13,890 nucleotides of DNA from an uncultured Asticcacaulis sp. (lineage in GTDB: Bacteria > Pseudomonadota > Alphaproteobacteria > Caulobacterales > Caulobacteraceae): contig CAMLLA010000065.1 of the NCBI GenBank assembly GCA_946480525.1, positions 1 through 13,890 on the forward strand. Direction: 5' to 3'. Each line of letters begins with the position of its first letter. The first letter of the stretch is position 1. The translations under genes and the position numbers were made by a program. Below, piece by piece: positions 6,820-13,153 of this stretch. The notes below the pieces were generated by a model. The model did not search any database, was not told the origin of the DNA, and saw only the letters and a list, made by a program, of their open reading frames with translations.

Positions 6820-7757
6820 GCTTCGACACCATCTTAAACGGCATCGTTCCGGTCTTCCTGCTGATCGCCCTGGGCTACGGCCTGAAAAAGTCCGGCTTCC
6901 TGCCCCTGCCCGTCTGGCCGCCAATCGAGAAGTTCGCCGTCTACGTGCTGTATCCGGGCTTTCTGATCCCGACGATCTGGCACGCAAATCTGACGGGGTT
7001 TTCTACCGGGCCAGTATCGATGGGCGTGCTAGGGTCGGTCGCCATCGCCAGTGTCGTCGGATTTGCCCTCAAACCGATACTGCGCCTGCCCGGCCCGACA
7101 TTCACCAGCGTCTTCCAGGGGCTGATGCGCTTCAACTCGTTTGTCTTCATACCGGTGGCGGCGGGCATATTCGGCGATCAGGCCATGACATTGGCCGCCA
7201 TCGCTGTCAGCGCGCTGATCCCCGCCTCCAACATGATCTGCATCCTGGTTCTGGCCCGCTGGGGCGAACCCGAAGGTGACATCAAACCCGACAAGTCGCC
7301 GCTGGGCATGGCCAAGACCCTGCTGACCAACCCGATCTTTGCCTCATGCCTGATCGGGCTAAGCTTCAATTTCCTGAATGTGCCGTCGATCCCGTTCGCC
7401 GAGAAATCCCTGCGCATGCTGGGCGAAGCCGCCATTCCGACCGGCCTGATCCTGGCCGGCGCCGGCCTGAGCTTTGCCTATGTCTACCGCCAACCGGCAC
7501 TGGTCGGCGCCGTATCCCTGTTCAAGGTTTTGTTCATGCCGGTCATTGCCTGGCTGATCTGCCGAACATTGGGCGGCGACCTGATGGCCCAGGGCGTGGC
7601 GCTGGCCTGCGGCGCGGCGCCCTGTGCTGCGGCGGCCTACGTCCAGGCACGCCACATGGGGGGAGACGCGCCCTTGATGGCCGGTATCGTCGCCATGACG
7701 ACGTGTCTTAGCGCCGTCTGCCTGCCACTGCTCCTTTGGCTGTTTCATCTGGTTTGA
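6816..7757 (+). CDS. AEC-family (auxin efflux carrier-like) permease
   Basis: 313 residues, typical of the AEC family, which includes malonate/malate carriers of the MdcF type. The substrate here is unknown. It is an inner-membrane protein with about 8–10 hydrophobic segments. Landmarks are the N-terminal ILNGIVPVFLLIALGYGLKK (6–25) and SGFLPLPVWPPIEKFAVYVLYPGF. There is also a conserved NPIFASCLIGLSFNFLNV and IPTGLILAGAGLSFAYV near the middle. The start is TTG 6816, whose TTGA overlaps the ruvX stop TGA. GGAG (6802–6805) lies ten bases before it, and no ATG or GTG is close. Overlap and shared strand suggest translational coupling with ruvX, though the functions are unrelated. Confidence 0.88.
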   Translation: MSFDTILNGIVPVFLLIALGYGLKKSGFLPLPVWPPIEKFAVYVLYPGFLIPTIWHANLTGFSTGPVSMGVLGSVAIASVVGFALKPILRLPGPTFTSVFQGLMRFNSFVFIPVAAGIFGDQAMTLAAIAVSALIPASNMICILVLARWGEPEGDIKPDKSPLGMAKTLLTNPIFASCLIGLSFNFLNVPSIPFAEKSLRMLGEAAIPTGLILAGAGLSFAYVYRQPALVGAVSLFKVLFMPVIAWLICRTLGGDLMAQGVALACGAAPCAAAAYVQARHMGGDAPLMAGIVAMTTCLSAVCLPLLLWLFHLV

Positions 7758-7760
7758 GAT

Positions 7761-7769
7761 TTATCCACA
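7761..7769 (+). promoter_or_regulatory. Perfect DnaA-box 9-mer
   Basis: TTATCCACA, the canonical high-affinity DnaA box, lies four bases after the AEC permease stop and about 100 bases before the alcohol dehydrogenase start. It is the only exact copy noticed in the window, so this is not an origin. It could be a DnaA regulatory site or chance. Confidence 0.4.
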
Positions 7770-7866
7770 GAAGACGCGCAATTAGCCTCTGATACTGTGC
7801 GCCCAACCGTACCATATGCGCATCGCCTCTCCGGCACGTCCTCCCATACATAAAGAAACTTGAGCC

Positions 7867-8910
7867 ATGACACTCGCCAAAGCCTGGGCCGCGCTCGCGC
7901 CCAATGAAAAGCTGCAGCCCTTTACCTTCGAACGCCGCGCTCCCAATGACGACGACGTCGTCATCGACATCCTCTATTCCGGTGTCTGCCATTCCGACAT
8001 CCACCAGGTGAACAATGACTGGTTTCCGGGCCTCTTCCCGATGGTCCCTGGCCATGAAATCGTCGGCCGCGTCCGCGAGGTCGGCGCCAAGGTCAGCCGC
8101 TTCAAGGAAGGTGACACGGTCGGTGTCGGCTGCTTCGTCGATTCGTGCCTGAAGTGCCAGCAGCGCGATGTCGATCGCGAGCAGTACATGATGGATCAGA
8201 TAGCCTACACCTATAATGGCGTCGACCGCGATGGCACGCCGACCTATGGCGGTTATTCCGACCATATCGTCGTCAAGGAAGGCTACGTCCTGTCGGTGCC
8301 GGACACGCTGCCGCTCGATGGCGCGGCGCCGCTCCTGTGCGCCGGCATTACACTCTATTCACCGCTCAAGCACTGGAACGCCGGCCCGGGCAAGGCGGTC
8401 GCGATTGTTGGACTGGGAGGCCTTGGACATATGGGCGTCAAGTTTGCACGCGCCCTCGGCGCGGAAGTGACGGTCATAAGCCAGTCACTGTCCAAGAAGG
8501 ACGACGCCTTAGCTATGGGGGCGGATCACTATTACGCCTCCGGCGATCCGGAAACCTTCGCTAAACTCGCAGGCAGATTTGACCTGATCATAAACACGGT
8601 CAGCGCAACCATCGACTGGAACGCCTACCTCAACATGCTCAAGATCGATGGCGCCATGGTGCTGGTCGGCATTCCGGACAATCCCGTGCCGGTCGAGGCT
8701 TTCGCCCTTGTCGGTGGCCGCCGTAGTTTAAGCGGTTCATCGATCGGCTCAATCAAGGAAACACAGGAAATGCTCGACTTCTGCGGTCAGCACAACATCG
8801 TGTCGGACATCGAGGTCATCTCGATCGACCAGATCAACGAGGCCTGGGAGCGCGTCGTCAAATCCGACGTCCGCTATCGCTTCGTCATCGACATGGCGTC
8901 GCTGAAATAA
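7867..8910 (+). CDS. Zinc-dependent NAD(P)-dependent alcohol dehydrogenase, cinnamyl-alcohol/YahK-like group
   Basis: 347 residues, the size of the YahK/CAD-like medium-chain dehydrogenases that reduce aldehydes with NADPH. The catalytic zinc site is intact: C41 in GVCHSD, H63–E64 in PGHEIVG and C158 in LLCAGIT. The Rossmann motif GLGGLGHMG is at 182–190. The SQSLSKKDDAL stretch after it matches the NADP-preferring group (inference). The structural-zinc lobe is degenerate. The family has C-x2-C-x2-C-x7-C, but here C94 and C97 are followed by R100 and M108, so two of four ligands are gone. The rest of the lobe and the following TYNG...TYGGYSDHIVV are normal, and there is no frameshift. There is no strong ribosome binding site before ATG 7867. 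It is a single gene closed by a strong hairpin terminator. Physiological substrate unknown. Confidence 0.92.
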   Translation: MTLAKAWAALAPNEKLQPFTFERRAPNDDDVVIDILYSGVCHSDIHQVNNDWFPGLFPMVPGHEIVGRVREVGAKVSRFKEGDTVGVGCFVDSCLKCQQRDVDREQYMMDQIAYTYNGVDRDGTPTYGGYSDHIVVKEGYVLSVPDTLPLDGAAPLLCAGITLYSPLKHWNAGPGKAVAIVGLGGLGHMGVKFARALGAEVTVISQSLSKKDDALAMGADHYYASGDPETFAKLAGRFDLIINTVSATIDWNAYLNMLKIDGAMVLVGIPDNPVPVEAFALVGGRRSLSGSSIGSIKETQEMLDFCGQHNIVSDIEVISIDQINEAWERVVKSDVRYRFVIDMASLK

Positions 8911-8916
8911 CAAGCT

Positions 8917-8956
8917 AAAGGCGCTCTGTTCGGCACAGAGCGCCTTTTCTTATTTT
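8917..8956 (+). terminator. Strong intrinsic terminator between convergent genes
   Basis: AAAGGCGCTCTGT (8917–8929) and ACAGAGCGCCTTT (8935–8947) are a perfect 13-bp inverted repeat around TCGGC, followed on the plus strand by TCTTATTTT. It ends the alcohol dehydrogenase transcript six bases after its stop. Its tail overlaps the stop codon of the convergent gene. Because the stem is flanked by A and T runs, it may also act on the minus strand, but the T tract there is shorter. Confidence 0.9.
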
Positions 8957-9765
8957 GCCGCGCCGGCGTTGAGCAGCTTGTTGTGGTCACCACCGCTGAT
9001 CAGGTCGGATATATAGCCAAAGCTCTCATCCTTTGCCGCATGGGCGAATGCCGTCATTGCCGCTGAGTGTAGCCAGCTCCCCAGGGACACGCGCCGGACG
9101 CCGAGCCCCGCCAGTTCCTTGACCGACAACGGCTTGGGCCCCAGCCCGCCCAGCACATTGACCGGCCGGTCGACTTCGCGACAGACGGCGGCAATATCGG
9201 CGACCGTCGCCAGGCCAGGTGCGTAAAGCACGTCGGCGCCGGCTTCCTGATAGGCCTGCAAACGCGCGATCGTGTCCCTGAGGTCGCGGCGCCCCTGCAG
9301 GTAATTCTCCGCACGCCCGACCAGCATAAACTTGAACGGCAAGGCTTTTGCGGCCTCGGCGGCGGCGCGGATGCGGTCGGCGGCTTCGCCGATGTCGTAG
9401 ACCACGCGGTCGTCACCCGTCGAATCCTCGATCGAGCCGCCGACCAGCCCGGCTTCGGCGCTCAAGCGAATCGTTTCGGCGCAGATGTCCGGCGCGTGAC
9501 CGAAACCGTTCTCCAGGTCGGCCGCCAGCGGCAGATCGGTTGCGTCGGCCAGGTCGCGAATGTGGGCCAGCACGTGGTCGCGACCGGCATTGTAATCCGG
9601 CACGCCCAGAGAGCGCGCATAGCCGGCGCTGGTCGTTGTCAGGGCCTTGAAGCCCATGGCGGCAAGCATTCGCGCCGTGCCGCGGTCCCACGGATTGGGG
9701 ATGACAAAGCAGCCGCTGTCGTGGAGGGCTGCAAATTCCGCTGCCTTTTCCGCCTGGGTTTTCAT
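8950..9765 (-). CDS. Isocitrate lyase/phosphoenolpyruvate mutase-family protein
   Basis: 271 residues, a compact TIM-barrel member of the ICL/PEP mutase superfamily. These enzymes form or cleave C–C or P–C bonds of 2-oxo or carboxylic acids with Mg2+. Visible landmarks: [20 protein letters not shown] (20–39), [12 protein letters not shown] (43–54), Mg-binding DLENGFG (D83, E85), GGSIEDST (E113, D114) and MLVGRAEN (R151). The KKCGH loop of true isocitrate and methylisocitrate lyases is not present, so it is not a glyoxylate-cycle lyase. A carboxyvinyl- or oxaloacetate-type activity is possible, but the reaction cannot be assigned. ATG 9765 is chosen because GGAAGGA lies eight bases before it and homology begins there. 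The longer open frame upstream is antisense to pyrB. It diverges from pyrB across 90 bp. Confidence 0.88.
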   Translation of the reverse strand: MKTQAEKAAEFAALHDSGCFVIPNPWDRGTARMLAAMGFKALTTTSAGYARSLGVPDYNAGRDHVLAHIRDLADATDLPLAADLENGFGHAPDICAETIRLSAEAGLVGGSIEDSTGDDRVVYDIGEAADRIRAAAEAAKALPFKFMLVGRAENYLQGRRDLRDTIARLQAYQEAGADVLYAPGLATVADIAAVCREVDRPVNVLGGLGPKPLSVKELAGLGVRRVSLGSWLHSAAMTAFAHAAKDESFGYISDLISGGDHNKLLNAGAAK

Positions 9766-9855
9766 GAAAACGGTCCTTCCTGCTTGTGCTTTGCGGCGTT
9801 CTCCGCCACAAACCGGCCAAATCGTGTCAGCATGCACGTTGTTCCACACCTCTCC

Positions 9856-10836
9856 ATGACCAACATGACAACCGACGTCAATGACCTGATCCGCACGCGC
9901 CTCCTGCCCTTCCCCAAGCGGCATTTCCTGGGGGCGCAGGATCTCGATCCGCCCGATATCATGAACCTGCTGGACCTCGCCGACGTCTTTGTCGACCTGA
10001 ACCGGCAGGCGACCAAGAAACTGGACCTGCTCAAGGGCAAGACACTGGTCAACATGTTCTTCGAGAACTCGACGCGGACGCAGTCGAGCTTCGAACTGGC
10101 CGGCAAGCGGCTTGGCGCCGACACCGTCAATATGAGCATGAAGACGTCGTCGGTCGCCAAGGGCGAGACCCTGATCGACACGGCGGTGACGCTGAACGCC
10201 ATGAAGCCCGACCTGCTGGTCGTGCGCCATTCGGCGTCGGGCGCAGCTGCGCTTCTGTCGCAGAAGGTCGGCTGTTCGGTCATCAATGCCGGCGACGGCC
10301 AGCACCAGCACCCGACCCAGGCCCTGCTCGACATGCTGTCGATCAGGCGGGCTTTCGGTCATGTCGACGGGCTGACTATTGCGATTTGCGGCGACGTTTC
10401 GCACTCCCGCGTGGCGCGGTCGAACGTCATCCTGCTCAACGCCATGGGCGCCAATGTCCGCCTGGTCGGACCGCCAACGCTCATCCCCGGCGACGCCGAC
10501 GAATGGGGCACGGAGGTCTATCATAATATGCGCGAAGGCATTGCCGGCGCCAATGTGGTCATGATGCTGCGCCTGCAACTTGAGCGCATGGACGGGGCCT
10601 TTATCCCCTCGACGCGCGAATATTACCGCTTCTTCGGTCTCGACCGCGAAAAGCTGGCCGTGGCGGCCAAGGACGTCCGCGTCATGCACCCCGGCCCGAT
10701 GAACCGCGGCGTCGAGATTGATTCCGACATCGCCGACGATCTCAGCATCTCGCTGATCCAGGATCAGGTCGAAATGGGCGTCGCCGCGCGCATGGCCGTG
10801 CTGGCAAGCCTGGCGGCAAGGTTGGAGAATAACTGA
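9856..10836 (+). CDS. pyrB: Aspartate carbamoyltransferase catalytic subunit
   Basis: 326 residues from ATG 9856. It catalyses carbamoyl phosphate plus aspartate to carbamoyl aspartate, the first committed step of pyrimidine synthesis. All catalytic motifs are present: [13 protein letters not shown] with S72-[15 protein letters not shown] (K102), [24 protein letters not shown] (146–159), [23 protein letters not shown] and [14 protein letters not shown]. Three in-frame ATGs (9832, 9856, 9865) precede the conserved part, none with a Shine–Dalgarno, so the exact start is uncertain and translation may be leaderless. It heads a pyrB–pyrC'–plsY cluster. Its TGA overlaps the ATG of a small bridging frame. 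The adjacent inactive dihydroorotase homologue suggests the class A type dodecameric enzyme known from Pseudomonas (family knowledge plus inference). Confidence 0.95.
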   Translation: MTNMTTDVNDLIRTRLLPFPKRHFLGAQDLDPPDIMNLLDLADVFVDLNRQATKKLDLLKGKTLVNMFFENSTRTQSSFELAGKRLGADTVNMSMKTSSVAKGETLIDTAVTLNAMKPDLLVVRHSASGAAALLSQKVGCSVINAGDGQHQHPTQALLDMLSIRRAFGHVDGLTIAICGDVSHSRVARSNVILLNAMGANVRLVGPPTLIPGDADEWGTEVYHNMREGIAGANVVMMLRLQLERMDGAFIPSTREYYRFFGLDREKLAVAAKDVRVMHPGPMNRGVEIDSDIADDLSISLIQDQVEMGVAARMAVLASLAARLENN

Positions 10837-11048
10837 TGCTGGGGTTCCCCCCTTCCGTCATTTGCTCAGCAAATGCCCATGGCTTGCGAAAGATATACTT
10901 TCGCTGGCGCAAAACCCGCGTAAACGGGGAAGGAAGAACACCAACAACCTTCCTTCCCCGTTTACGGGGAAGGTGGCGCGGCGCCTGCGCCGTAGCGGAA
11001 GGGGGGCCTTCCTTTGAAGGCGAAATAATAACCGGACACTGCCAATGA
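10836..11048 (+). other. Open frame bridging pyrB and pyrC' through the repeat (probably not a functional protein)
   Basis: 70 codons beginning at an ATG that overlaps the pyrB stop (TGATG) and ending in a TGA that overlaps the pyrC' start (ATGA). Most of it is the palindromic repeat, giving low-complexity LPRLRGRWRGACAVAEGG, a peptide typical of translated intergenic repeats. A functional protein is unlikely. However, an unbroken frame with coupling overlaps at both ends could carry ribosomes from pyrB to pyrC', which has only a weak ribosome binding site of its own. Confidence 0.35.
10847..11006 (+). repeat. Composite palindromic intergenic repeat (REP/MITE-like) inside the pyrB–pyrC' gap
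   Basis: A 160-bp block bounded by perfect 11-bp inverted repeats, CCCCCCTTCCG (10847–10857) and CGGAAGGGGGG (10996–11006). Inside are CATTTGC-TCA-GCAAATG (10859–10875) and GCGAAAG-ATATA-CTTTCGC (10886–10904). An 18-bp perfect inverted repeat follows, CGTAAACGGGGAAGGAAG (10919–10936) with its complement at 10949–10966. Then come CCTTCCCCG-TTTA-CGGGGAAGG (10952–10973) and a GGCGC-rich stem near 10975–10992. The CCTTCCCCGTTTACGGGGAAGG type of palindrome resembles dispersed intergenic palindromes of alphaproteobacteria, from memory. No transposase and no obvious target duplication are seen. Confidence 0.8.
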
Positions 11049-12391
11049 CGACCACTAACGCCATCGCCCAGCCCTCAAGCAGCGAAGCGGCAGGGCAAAA
11101 AAAATCGAACGCGATAGCGTTCGTCAATGCCCGCCTGATCGACCCGGCCAGCGAATATGACGGTCCTGGCTCCGTCATCGTTGTCGAAGGCGTCATCGCC
11201 GATGTCATCCACGGCCATGACGTACCGTCCGGCCATACCGGAATCACAGTCATCGACTGCGATGAAAACGCCCTGATGCCTGGCCTGATCGACATGCGCG
11301 TCCGCACCGGCGAGCCCGGCTCGGAGCCCAGGGAAACGCTGAAGTCCGCTTGCCTGGCTGCCGCCGCGGGTGGGGTGACCTCCTTTGTCGTCCAGCCCGA
11401 TACCGATCCGGTGATCGATGAACCGGCCATGGTCGACTTCATCCTGCGCCGTGCGCGCGACATCGAACTGGTCCACGTCTACCCGGCCGGCGCCGCCACC
11501 AAGGAAAACAAGGGCCAGAAGATGGCCGAGATCGGTCTGATGGCCGAGATGGGGGCGCTCTATTTCACCGACGCCGACCAGCCAATCGTCAATTCCAAGA
11601 TTCTGTCGCGTGTCCTGTCCTACGCCAATGGCTTCAACGCCCTGATCGCCCACCGTCCCAAGGAGCCGTGGCTGTCCGAAGGTGCTGTCGCGACCTCCGG
11701 CGAGATGGCCGCGCGCATGGGCCTTGCGGGCGTATCGGCGCTCAGCGAACGCATCATGATGGAGCGCGATCTGGCCCTGGTCGAACTCACAGGCGCGCGT
11801 TTTCTCGTTGATCAGGTCTCGACTGCCGAAGGTCTGTCTTCGCTGGAACGCGCCAAGACCAAAGGCCTGGACGTCTACGCCTCAGCCAGCATCAATCACT
11901 TGGTATTCAACGAAATCGACATCGGCGATTACCGGACCTTTTATCGCCTCGACCCGCCTCTGCGCGCCGAACGCGACCGCCTGGCCTGTGTCGACGCCCT
12001 GGCCAACGGGCTGATCGACGTCGTGGTGTCGAACCATTCGCCGGCCCCGGCCGAAGACAAGCGCCTGCCGTTTTCCGAAGCCGCGCCGGGCGCAATCGGC
12101 CTGCAGACCCTTCTGCCGGCTTTGATCGGCCTGCACCTCGAAAACGACATTCCGCTGATCGACATTCTGCGCGCGGTCACCCAGAACCCGGCGCAACTGC
12201 TGGGTCTGGACGCCGGCCGCATCGCCAAGGGCGCGCCCGCCGACCTGATCCTTGTCGACATCGAAGCGCCGTTCGCGTTGCGTGAGCGCGACATCCTGTC
12301 GAAATCGAAGAACTCACCCTTTGAAAACCGCACGCTACAGGGCAAGGTGCTGAATACCCTGGTCGACGGCCGAATCGTCTATCAGGCATAA
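11045..12391 (+). CDS. pyrC: Dihydroorotase-like protein PyrC', probably catalytically inactive
   Basis: 448 residues with the amidohydrolase fold of type I dihydroorotase. Clear landmarks are FVNARLIDPASEYDGPGS, LMPGLID (77–83), AAAAGGVTSFVVQPDTDPVID (105–125), GAIGLQTLLPAL, and LDAGRIAKGAPADLILVD near the end. The metal and catalytic residues are lost. The DxHxH motif reads DMRVR, with R85 and R87 for the two histidines. HVSTAE reads DQVSTAE (Q257 for His), and TDHAPH reads SNHSPA (N330 for the catalytic Asp). This matches the Pseudomonas PyrC' class, non-catalytic partners needed for assembly of aspartate carbamoyltransferase, and its position directly after pyrB fits. An active pyrC should exist elsewhere in the genome. 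The start is ATG 11045, overlapping the bridging frame, with a poor ribosome binding site. plsY follows after 15 bases. Confidence 0.9.
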   Translation: MTTTNAIAQPSSSEAAGQKKSNAIAFVNARLIDPASEYDGPGSVIVVEGVIADVIHGHDVPSGHTGITVIDCDENALMPGLIDMRVRTGEPGSEPRETLKSACLAAAAGGVTSFVVQPDTDPVIDEPAMVDFILRRARDIELVHVYPAGAATKENKGQKMAEIGLMAEMGALYFTDADQPIVNSKILSRVLSYANGFNALIAHRPKEPWLSEGAVATSGEMAARMGLAGVSALSERIMMERDLALVELTGARFLVDQVSTAEGLSSLERAKTKGLDVYASASINHLVFNEIDIGDYRTFYRLDPPLRAERDRLACVDALANGLIDVVVSNHSPAPAEDKRLPFSEAAPGAIGLQTLLPALIGLHLENDIPLIDILRAVTQNPAQLLGLDAGRIAKGAPADLILVDIEAPFALRERDILSKSKNSPFENRTLQGKVLNTLVDGRIVYQA

Positions 12392-12406
12392 GCGATTGGA
12401 CACCCA

Positions 12407-13060
12407 GTGAACGCCTTTCCCGCCCCAGCCATCTATGTCCTGGCCGTCATCGGCGGGTACCTGTTGGGATCGATCCCGTTCGGGGTGCTGGCGACGCGTA
12501 TGGCCGGCATCGACATCCGCTCTGTCGGCTCCGGCAATATCGGCGCGACCAATGTGCTGCGTACCGGCCGCAAGGACCTGGCGCTGATGACCTTTGTCGG
12601 CGACACGGGAAAAGGCGCTGCCGCTGTCGGGCTTGCCTTCCTGATGCTTCAAGGCGTCGACCAAGACCTGCGGCAATGGGCCATGGCCCTGGCCGGAGCG
12701 GCCGCCTTCCTCGGCCACCTTTTCCCCGTCTGGCTCAAGTTCAAGGGCGGCAAGGGTGTCGCGACTTTCCTCGGCACCCTGTTTGCCGCCTGCTGGCCCA
12801 TGGGCTTGGTTGCCAGTGGTTTGTGGCTGCTGACCGCCTTCACCTTCCGCATCAGTTCGCTGTCTGCCCTGGTCGCCGCTGCCCTCGTCGTGCCGGTCAG
12901 CCTGCTCATCCCCTATGTCGATCCGCCCTACGCCTTCTGCGGCATGGCGCTGTTCATGGCAGTGCTGATCTACATTCGCCATGCCGACAACATCAAACGT
13001 CTGCTCAAGGGCGAAGAGCCGAAGATCGGCAAGAAGAAAGAGACAACACCGGACGCGTGA
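12407..13060 (+). CDS. plsY: Glycerol-3-phosphate acyltransferase PlsY (acyl-phosphate dependent)
   Basis: 217 residues. This integral membrane enzyme transfers the acyl group from acyl-phosphate (made by PlsX) to glycerol-3-phosphate, the first step of phospholipid synthesis. Motifs: GYLLGSIPFGVL (17–28), motif 1 GSGNIGATNVLR (41–52), motif 2 GHLFPVWLKFKGGKGVAT (103–120), and a C-terminal RHADNIKRLLKGEEPKIG. About five TM segments. The start is GTG 12407, with only a weak GGA before it. It follows pyrC' after 15 bases, so it is probably in the same transcript. The pyrB–pyrC'–plsY order occurs in other alphaproteobacteria, where dprA and topA often follow; here an alternative oxidase follows instead. 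Confidence 0.95.
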   Translation: MNAFPAPAIYVLAVIGGYLLGSIPFGVLATRMAGIDIRSVGSGNIGATNVLRTGRKDLALMTFVGDTGKGAAAVGLAFLMLQGVDQDLRQWAMALAGAAAFLGHLFPVWLKFKGGKGVATFLGTLFAACWPMGLVASGLWLLTAFTFRISSLSALVAAALVVPVSLLIPYVDPPYAFCGMALFMAVLIYIRHADNIKRLLKGEEPKIGKKKETTPDA

Positions 13061-13077
13061 AATCGCACAACCACGAT

Positions 13078-13091
13078 TTGATCCGAATCAA
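13078..13091 (+). promoter_or_regulatory. Perfect FNR/FixK/Dnr-type box upstream of the alternative oxidase gene
   Basis: TTGAT-CCGA-ATCAA is an exact match to the TTGAT-N4-ATCAA consensus of the Crp/FNR subfamily (FNR, Anr, FixK, Dnr). Its centre is at 13084.5. A TATAAC at 13114–13119 would place transcription start near 13126, putting the box at about -41.5. That is the class II activation position. Confidence 0.75.
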
Positions 13092-13097
13092 TGTCTC

Positions 13098-13112
13098 TGC
13101 TGCGACGCAGCA
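13098..13112 (+). promoter_or_regulatory. 15-bp dyad between the FNR-type box and the -10
   Basis: TGCTGCG-A-CGCAGCA is an exact palindrome around one central base. It fills the spacer directly upstream of the TATAAC at 13114, a position where a bound protein would block RNA polymerase. The regulator is unknown, and it may also simply be a hairpin-forming sequence. Confidence 0.45.
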
Positions 13113-13113
13113 T

Positions 13114-13119
13114 TATAAC
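13114..13119 (+). promoter_or_regulatory. Putative -10 element of the alternative oxidase promoter
   Basis: TATAAC, five of six matches to TATAAT, lies 35 bases before the ATG. No -35 hexamer is seen at the expected distance, which is consistent with an activator-dependent class II promoter using the box at 13078–13091. Confidence 0.5.
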
Positions 13120-13153
13120 AGGGCCAGTTAGTTGCGTTGAAAGGCCCTACGCC

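Noticed and set aside
9790..9812. Imperfect hairpin in the pyrB upstream region as a pyrimidine attenuator
   Set aside because: Only two four-base-pair helices separated by a mismatch, with no U tract and no leader peptide. Too weak to call.
9496..9855. Upstream extension of pyrB back to 9496
   Set aside because: It is antisense to the ICL/PEP mutase gene, and aspartate carbamoyltransferase similarity starts after 9865.
9766..10689. N-terminal extension of the ICL/PEP mutase frame opposite pyrB
   Set aside because: Homology and a good ribosome binding site begin at ATG 9765. The upstream part is antisense to conserved pyrB motifs.
10847..11006. The palindromic block as a CRISPR array or intrinsic terminator
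   Set aside because: There are no regularly spaced direct repeats, and no T run follows the main stems. The terminal inverted repeats fit a REP/MITE-like element better.
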